Below, piece after piece: positions 63,834 to 64,000 of a stretch of 64,000 nucleotides of DNA. Within the stretch, counting starts at the first letter, position 1. Each line of letters begins with the position of its first letter. The stretch comes from JACRDG01 sp963760985. GTDB lineage: Bacteria > Desulfobacterota > Desulfomonilia > Desulfomonilales > Desulfomonilaceae. The stretch covers positions 655,272 through 719,271 of the forward strand of contig CAVXFM010000017.1 of assembly GCA_963760985.1 (NCBI GenBank). The letters run 5' to 3'. The translations under genes and the position numbers were made by a program. The notes below the pieces were generated by a model. The model had not been told where the DNA came from. It worked only from the letters and a program-made list of their open reading frames with translations, and searched no databases.

Positions 63834-64000
63834 ATGACATACGACGGCTCTTTTGCTGATAAGATAGTCTCTAGCCGCATGAAGGAATTGGGCGCACTCG
63901 ATTTCCCTGCCAACCACAAGAGAGAAGACGAGGGCGGATGTGGCGTTACAGGCTTTGCTTGCACGGTTCCCTTGGCTGGTCGATACATTTTCGAGCCCTC
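63834..64000 (+). CDS. Glutamine amidotransferase class II domain protein (glutamate synthase amidotransferase part), N-terminal part
   Basis: ATG at 63834, 9 bases after the FMN protein, open to the window edge (55 codons). It reads MTYDGSFADKIVSSRMKELG, then EDEGGCGVTGFACTVPLAGR. The EGGCGVTGFA stretch matches the Ntn-type glutaminase start CGVxGF, with the would-be nucleophile cysteine near residue 37, so either a propeptide or an extension precedes it. It fits the stand-alone amidotransferase component of a split glutamate synthase. Confidence 0.75.
   Translation, partial: MTYDGSFADKIVSSRMKELGALDFPANHKREDEGGCGVTGFACTVPLAGRYIFEP

Noticed and set aside
1..64000. CRISPR arrays, insertion sequences, prophage or integrated elements
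   Set aside because: No regularly spaced repeats, transposase, integrase or phage structural genes were seen; the DnaB paralogue alone is not enough to call a prophage.

Overview
The window looks like a chromosomal segment of an anaerobic, Gram-negative bacterium of the former Deltaproteobacteria (Desulfobacterota). A Desulfomonile- or Syntrophobacter-like lineage is my guess from gene content, not a tested placement. The supporting content is siroheme/alternative-pathway heme genes (hemB, ahbD, met8-like, hemA, hemC, cobA-hemD), a 2-oxoacid:ferredoxin oxidoreductase, an mvhD-metV-metF methylene-THF reductase cluster, a decaheme cytochrome, GTP-dependent PEP carboxykinase, and Kdo/Kdo8N-type lipid A core genes. 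I see no insertion sequence, prophage, CRISPR array, rRNA or tRNA.

Layout. 1-8 kb: PLP aminotransferase end, MFS transporter, THEP1-like NTPase, metallo-beta-lactamase-fold protein, ahbD/hemB, PIG-L deacetylase, secreted hydrolase. 8-15.5 kb: a signalling locus on the minus strand with a PocR-domain histidine kinase, a response regulator, an HD-domain protein and a small protein. It follows a degenerate sigma-54-activator-like AAA+ gene and a good sigma-54 promoter match. 15.5-19.3 kb: ACT protein and four-subunit 2-oxoacid:ferredoxin oxidoreductase. 19.5-24 kb: DUF6125-like protein, a DnaB paralogue, an ABC-type ATPase and a PAS histidine kinase. 24-29.6 kb: tetrapyrrole operon met8-ccsA-hemA-hemC-cobA/hemD. 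29.7-32.7 kb: two LPS-type glycosyltransferases, a ClpS-like protein and a tandem-ACT protein. 33-36 kb: a PRC/MgtE_N/CBS protein paired with an NRAMP-like transporter. 35.8-37.2 kb: a non-coding stretch with a strong promoter and a candidate structured RNA. 37-46 kb: cell-envelope and housekeeping genes (L,D-transpeptidase, thpR, M48 protease, infA) and a kdnB-kdnA-kdsB cluster. 46-54.5 kb: ffh, pckG, secreted proteins and the decaheme cytochrome. 55-58.4 kb: gatCAB. 58.6-64 kb: mvhD-metV-metF followed by a split ferredoxin/glutamate-synthase set that runs off the window.

A dominant technical feature is that about 21 positions in 19 genes need a one-base reading-frame change to give full-length family members. 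They include single-copy essential genes (hemA, hemB, hemC, gatA, gatB, kdsB). The gene lengths are almost all one base over or under a multiple of three. This is best explained by indel errors in a draft sequence, so these genes are given as single features over both reading frames, with the suspected position. One of these indels also makes hemB and ahbD look like a fused gene.

How the genes work together: the heme genes cover the route from glutamyl-tRNA to uroporphyrinogen III, precorrin-2/siroheme and the last step to heme b. That heme is used by CcsA-dependent cytochrome c maturation and by the decaheme cytochrome. The Vor/Kor-type oxidoreductase, MvhD-MetV-MetF and ferredoxin-type glutamate synthase modules all use low-potential ferredoxin electrons. 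The kdn/kds cluster and the two glycosyltransferases belong to the outer membrane.
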